A stretch of 64,000 nt of DNA from Morchella semilibera. Taxonomy: Eukaryota > Ascomycota > Pezizomycetes > Pezizales > Morchellaceae. How positions within the stretch are numbered: position 1 is the first letter of the stretch; the number at the start of each line of letters is the position of its first letter. Of the stretch, positions 58,282 to 64,000 are shown one piece after another. The DNA lies in contig CM018603.1 in assembly GCA_009192285.1 (NCBI GenBank), positions 434,001 through 498,000 on the forward strand, given 5' to 3'. The position numbers and the translations under genes were made by a program. The notes under the pieces were generated by a model. It did no database searches and was not told the origin of the DNA. It saw only the letters and a program-made list of their open reading frames with translations.

Positions 58282-61200
58282 TTCCCGTCAAATCTGAGTA
58301 CCCCCTTCTAAGCCCGGTGAAAACGGCGATTTCGAGGTGCACTTGAGACTTTGCGACTATTGTTGTTATCAAAATCCACCGATTGTTGTATTACTATCAG
58401 GCCTTGGCAATGTTCTTAGCGTGTCCAATAAGTACCGAAACAATCCTCCTTTTTTTTCTTCGGCGATGCAATTTCCAACAAAAACCCGGTACTATTGTAG
58501 AGATTTTCTAGTGCAATTAAGCATAAGAATTTCCGAATGGAGTCTGTAGATTAGGGCGAGGCTTTACTACGAGGCTAAGGGTCTACTCGAGTTTGCAAAC
58601 GTGGTGGAAGTGTGTCGTCAATAATGTTGACTCGGGGTGTTGTTGATACTACTGCTTTCAAATGCAGGTTCAGAAAAAGAATTAAAGGAGGATGGATCTG
58701 GAGGGCGGCGAAGGGAAGTAGAAGAAGGAAAAGAAGAAGGAAGGAGTGAGCAGCCAACGAGGATGAGTCTCCACTCAAAGAAGGGCCTTCTGCACAAGCT
58801 GAGATGCTTATGTACAACGGGGGAGGAGACGTCGTTACTGCGGCGACAGGCCTTGGCGCACTACAACAAAAGAGTCCTTGCTTGCTGCTTCGGCTGAGAC
58901 TGGTTATTAGTCGCTGGGTTTATGAGACCCACCAAAAAAACTTCCTGGCTTGGCCCTTTTTCCTTGCTGTCACTTTCACGCTTTCTTTATTCGTTGCTTT
59001 CTGTGTGCTTCCCTTTGCATGCATAAGTATGGGCAACTGCTGGGTACTGAGGATCCGATAGGCAGAACAAACAAGATGGGTCCGAGATAGGTTCAACAAC
59101 AAGGGTGTGGGGGGATATGTATGTTAACTCTCATGAGTAGGGGCCTACTTATGAGACAAAAGCAGGCAGCTCTGCGAAAGCTCTTCCTTGTGAGCTAGGT
59201 ACATACCTGCTCTACTCTACATGTACTTTACCACCGCTGTGGGGGACGCCGCCCACTTGCGAGTGGTGGAAACAACGATTCGCAGTTTTACGAGCGACAA
59301 ACTCAATGCCAAATCCGGAAATTACCTTCGTCTATGAAATGCTATTCTCGGATCTATTTTGACAGGAGCCAGCCCCCCAAAGGAAAGTTAATTCCCATAA
59401 ATGCATGTAAATTTATAGAGGTCACACAACTTGGGTGGGTGCCTCCAGTGCAGTACGACGCGTTCAATTCACGCTCACATGTGACATGTCGCGAGTCTCT
59501 AGGAGCTGTTCCAGTCCTAATTCAGGGACTTCAGTTATTATGATTCGTTCTGCATTCAGACGCAAAGACCACCTCCTGCTGTAGGGCGTTTTGTACTCTA
59601 TGTACTCTGCTCAACCTACATACATGTATGTAAATAACCTTATTAAGGGTACTCTGCGAAAGAAGATCCCATGGTTCTTTTGCTTGGTAGGTAAGTACTA
59701 CATGTAGTTACTAGAGTAGTACTTTAAGAGTGGTCTCGTCATATTCACGCAATTAGCAAGATCGTGGCTAGGTCGTGACCAAGGCACGGACCATATGTGT
59801 TTTAAGGTAAGCAGTTGGCCCTTGCTTTTTCATTTTTGTTTCTACAATTTATCGACTGCTCGACGTCTATAATACGCTGGTCTCTCTACTAGCTGTATGC
59901 ATATATGGCTTTGCTTTGATTTTCTGTAGGCAGCTACCTGTGGCAGGTACATGTACCTACATGGACACTCCATACGGAATTTTTCTCGACGATGAAAACA
60001 GCCGGCCCCTGTCAGGTCCCATGCCGCAACCAGCAGAAAGGAAATTTAAAGCCTTAGTGGTACGGAATGGCCACAGCGGCTAGCCACCGCCTAAGTCCTA
60101 GGAATCAGGGGAGAAACGTGTGGCGGAAAAAATAAAGATATCAAAATATATATATATATACAATATATATTTCATTTGACGTGATGGCTGATTGTCTAAT
60201 TGACTATCAGACAATACAGAGTGGTGCAAGGTCGATATGATTTCGCTGTCGTGGGTGTCGGCAGGGCTGAATTGATCGCAGCAGCGGGTATTTATCGGTT
60301 ATAACAGTGTCTCGAAACTGTGAATCCTTGCTATTGTAAGGAGTTCCCTGGCCAAGGCCGACGTTCTATTTACAAATAACACGCCCTGACTTGGAGATTC
60401 TACGCGTCATCTCGTGACTTCTTGCGCTAATAGCCGGGACACAGCATCATAATTACATGTACATGTATGTAATTTTTGAATCTTCAAGCATGGTAACCAA
60501 TGCGAATGTAACATGCTATACATGTATATACATGTATACCCTTCTAGATACTAAAACAACAAACAATGGGAACAGGCCTTGTAGGCCAGGCACAAACTCG
60601 AACTACATGTAGGTATATAAGGCTAAAGAAGATTCTTCTGAGTTCTTAAGGAGGTATAATGATAATCGGGTTCGAAATCAACACAGTATATCATGAGACT
60701 GCGTAGGGCCGACAAATCATTGGGGTATCAAATAACACTGGTAGCGAAGAAGCGCGTAAGAAAGAGAAGAAGCACATATATATGCACTTACATATATGGC
60801 TTAGCCTACACGGAGACCGTTCGATTCGACTGGAACAATCAATCGGTAAACATAGCACGGTATGCACCCGAACATTCTTGTCTAACACAACTGCAACAGC
60901 CGTGGGAAAGGCTGTTGACATTAAAATTACAGGTTGAAGCGGGAGTTACTACGGTTACTGTGCCAATAATTCCCAAATGTGATCGTTTCAAGATCATCCC
61001 GGCCTCTGAATTTTCTTGGTTGGTCTCTATTGACGGGTTGGGTTTCACATAAAAAAAAAGGCCTCAAGGAGGAGGCTCAACGCAAACAAGATGATCATCG
61101 CAAGATAACGTGATGTGACCCAACCCCACGTTTTTCAGCCACCCAAAACAAACAAAACAACGGGTCAGGGAGAAACTTATCCCCGCATCTGTTGAGTGAA

Positions 61201-62604
61201 CTGATATTAAGATAGGTTATATATATGTATTAACCGAAAGTTGTAAACCACAATGAGGTTTCACAGGCGCTGACCGGCTTCTGTGGAGCTCAAATTATAT
61301 GCTGCCCAAATTTCTCTCACGGTACACCGAACTACTTTATGTACCTTGGATCGATAAATATCCCTCTTTATTTTCTTCACTCCCTTCCTTTCTCCCTTTC
61401 TTTCTTTCTTTCTCTCTTTCCTTTACACCCTCTGCGTAGCGACTCTGCTTCGGCCGTCGGTCTTTACACCAATTGTCTTCCGATTAACGCAGCCACTGAC
61501 AGCTCACCAAGAATTACCTATGTAATCTCACACGAAATTTCTGTCTGCATAAGGCCAGAGTACCATATGCATACTTACCTACTCTACCTACATAATAACC
61601 TACAAACACCTCTCAACCATTCCTTTTGGGCCCTGCTCTTTACATACATACAGATATGCGTGACACGCTGTATCCGGCTTTCCCCTTCTCGATGTGGATC
61701 GAGGACATACGGTTGAGGACGCAAGATGCAGGTTTCAATTAGCACTGTGCCCTCATCCTGGGTTCTGGAAAATTCACTCCACCGGAACTAGGTAGAGAGA
61801 GAGAGGGAAAAGTGAGCGCTTTATCTTCTGGCAAGTTCACATAAGATATGAAATCGGTATAATACCTATGTAAACGGCCGACGCAAGGGATCTGTAAACA
61901 AGATTCAGATCAACTTGATTAATGAGAAGGACCCCTCATTATTTCTTGGGTAGTGGTTCCCCAACAGCTGCGGACTTGCCAGCGATCAGGACCCCTCCTG
62001 CTAGACTGTACGACACTACCGGCATAAGGCCAACACAGTCACCCGCATAATTTCAATCATGTCTCGCAAAGATGTCGACGTGGAACTTTAAGATCCGTAC
62101 GTGCAGAACTCTATGAAAACCAACTGCTTCACAGTCAATCCTCGGACGCTTCGGAGCCCCTAGGTATGTAGGGTCTGTTGAGGGTGAGGGGTAATGCATA
62201 TAAGCGATGAAATAATAGGCAAGTTTCTGGAATATTTCCTAATCCACTCCAATGTCAAACCTGGAAAACCTATCATGAAGCTCTATCTATCTCCACAGTA
62301 GTTTATTTCAATGTTACCTATCTTGGCTAGGTGGTCAGGTCAATATGCAGAGACTGCTTTTGGGCATTAACGTGGCCTTTATGATAAATCGAGGTCAAGA
62401 TTGATATCGTATCATGTAGGTATGTAGCTACTTTATCGATTTATTATTGTTCATCTAATCTATTTCTAAAGGCATTAAAAGGAAACCATCGCTAAAAGAG
62501 CGAAAAGATCGTCAAGCCATATATGCACATAAGCATGTAATTATAGGAACCCACCCGAGATTAAGAAAGCCAAACATAAGAATACCACACTCCCCCGCAC
62601 AAAT
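58282..62604. other. intergenic desert
   Basis: 4.3 kb with no supportable gene between CDC25 (upstream side) and the ABC transporter (3' side). Contains about nine TACATGTA palindromes in two groups (59218-59955 and 60454-60611) and CT-rich tracts near 61375-61425. Frames at 60693-61052 and 61339-61716 show no domain or splice partners. Confidence 0.5.
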
Positions 62605-64000
62605 TTAGTCCTGCTTGTTTCCTTTGAAAACCCTAGAAAAGAACCTTTTCCATCTGAATTCTCTGAACGCCCAGTAAATCATATATGTGAGAACAACGTT
62701 GCTGACCATGTAGACGACAAAAATCCCAAGGTCACGCCAGCGTGTATTGTAACTAGGCTGCATGTTAGCTTGACGATCACTCACAGTCTAAAGGCGCAAG
62801 TACAGTAGGGGTAAAAGAATAGACTTACTCAATATTGACTGTTTGAAGATACTCATCACCAGACTTAAACTGGCAGTATCTGCAGTCCTCTGTAGAATCT
62901 AGGTTTACGATGTACCCATATGCCGTTGAAACCCACTCGCCTGCATATTCGCCACAGGTCTGATTGGCTGGGGGCTGGAACTTCACAAACTCATTCTCTC
63001 CGCACTGAACCTCGATGCCATGTATGATGTTTCCAATCAAGCCTCTAACAAGCCAGGTGAGGGGGTTCAACCAATACAGCCAGGCCTTGTAAAAGCCCTG
63101 AAGTCCACTGTATGGCACTAAGATACCGGTAAAACCATTTGTGACAAGGAAAATGAACGGGTTCACTAAGAGTCATTGGGATATTGCATTAGCTTTGGAC
63201 GATCATTGGCAGTACTTATTGTCAGTGGGGGGGTAGGCGGATCGAGCTTACCGATACTGATGATGGTCATATCCTTGCACATAGCCGCAATCCACATTGC
63301 AAACGATGGGATGAAAATTTCAAACAAGAGAACAAAGAGAAACGCATAGCCGGCGGTTCCAGAATTGTTGGGCATTCCAATCATGTAGTACCAAGGTAAG
63401 AAAAAGAAGACAGTCCCGAGAATTGCATAGGGAATCTCAGCAAGTAACATGGCCGTGATGAATGCTGATGCCGAATAGATTTTACTGTTCCTCTCTCGGG
63501 TCTCATAAAAGTCTCTGAGGCCCAAAAACATTGGTTGGATAGCTGTGAGAACCATAGGTGAAAGAATCAAAACCGCGAAGACAGCAAACCCGCGGGATTG
63601 CATTTCCAAGACGGTATTCCCAGATTGAAGGAAGAGAACGCCAGCAATAAGTGCCATACTCAAGTTTGAAAACATCTTCGAATAACCATATGAAGAATCC
63701 CTCCAGTAATGGAGCCAGACACGCTTAGTGACCTCCCTTATCTGGACCGATAAAGGCATGGCATATTCCGTTGGTAAGCTCGTGAGCTTGGATGGAACCA
63801 GAGCTCTACTGATATTTATGCTTTCGATATCGTCGGTAACAACCTTTCCCTCGGGTGATTCTGACCAGATCGTTGGCCAATCTTTGTTGCCAGGAGGCTT
63901 CCGAATCGTATCGAGAATGTATTCGGCCGGGTTGGCATCGTGTGCTGCTGCAGGTCCATTGTTACGTTCGAAGTAGTCAATGATCGTAGCACCGTTTTCA
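62605..64000 (-). CDS. PDR-type ABC transporter (ABC-G full transporter), 3' part; runs off window
   Basis: Three exon parts are visible: 64000-63252 (continues beyond the window), 63165-62829 and 62752-62605; donors GTAAGC and GTAAGT, acceptors TTAG and CCTAG. The visible frame starts with a post-NBD2 segment (GATIIDYFERN, DANPAEYILDTI), characteristic of Pdr5/CDR transporters. The second transmembrane domain follows with VWLHYWRDSSYGYSKM, FLGLRDFYETRERNSKIYS and PFIFLVTNGFTGILVPYS. The last extracellular loop is Cys-rich (VQCGE, QTCGEYAG, DCRYCQF). The final helix FVVYMVSNVVLTYMIYWAF leads to a short basic tail (KGNKQD). Such pumps export hydrophobic drugs, lipids or metabolites across the plasma membrane. 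The nucleotide-binding domains lie outside the window, so subgroup and substrate cannot be given. Confidence 0.93.

Noticed and set aside
60693-61052. 119-codon frame in the right desert
   Set aside because: No domain, no intron signals, and an overlapping antisense frame of similar quality.
980-64000. Secondary-metabolite or catabolic gene cluster
   Set aside because: The P450, ABC transporter and dehydrogenase-like gene are tens of kilobases apart with housekeeping genes between; no synthase is present.

Overview
This window looks like nuclear DNA of a filamentous ascomycete. The genes have short GT-AG introns (about 50-110 nt) with CTAAC/CTAAT-type branch sites, and the repertoire (CYP52-like P450, GH20 hexosaminidase, PDR-type ABC transporter, NIMT/Cdc25, NAB2, a DUF3431 protein) is fungal. 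Gene density is low, with 14 genes and one clear pseudogene in 64 kb and intergenic deserts up to 7 kb. That, plus the many TACATGTA palindromes, would fit a Pezizomycete-type genome, but that placement is inference. No bacterial, viral or mitochondrial segment was seen.

Layout, left to right: a lambda-crystallin/hydroxyacyl-CoA dehydrogenase-like enzyme (980-1930, +); a DUF3431 membrane-anchored protein (6046-6979, -); a membrane-anchored pepsin-like protein that lacks both catalytic aspartates and carries an apparent frameshift (8306-10196, +); a repeat-rich gap with a MITE-like element and a SINE-like element (10.2-14.9 kb); NAB2 poly(A)-RNA-binding protein (14914-16735, -); a seven-exon CYP52-like P450 (17443-19393, -); a RED-like spliceosomal protein (24014-25444, -); a three-KH RNA-binding protein (27671-29166, +); two orphan genes (30633-31271, - and 32772-33631, -); a decayed GH3 beta-glucosidase with PA14 insert (about 35755-38807, +); a secreted GH20 beta-N-acetylhexosaminidase (42074-43937, +); a divergent pair of Elongin A (46125-47146, -) and THO complex subunit 7 (48042-49147, +); a 7-kb desert; Cdc25/NIMT phosphatase (56346-58281, -); and the 3' end of a PDR-type ABC transporter running off the window (62605-64000, -).

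Five genes act on nuclear RNA or transcription (NAB2, RED, KH protein, Elongin A, THO7). They are scattered, and no metabolic cluster is evident.

The most interesting non-genic signal is a bipartite 17-bp motif, TCAY-N5-V-TCACTCG. It is a direct repeat of TCAY half-sites set 10 bp apart (one helical turn) followed by TCG. It occurs 18 times, always outside coding sequence and in both orientations. Of the 22 TCACTCG heptamers I found in the window, 18 carry the upstream TCAY at exactly this spacing. I know of no named element that matches it. A second, more abundant intergenic signal is the palindrome TACATGTA (about 45 copies). Exon coordinates were built by hand from splice signals, reading frame and family conservation; all counts are by eye.
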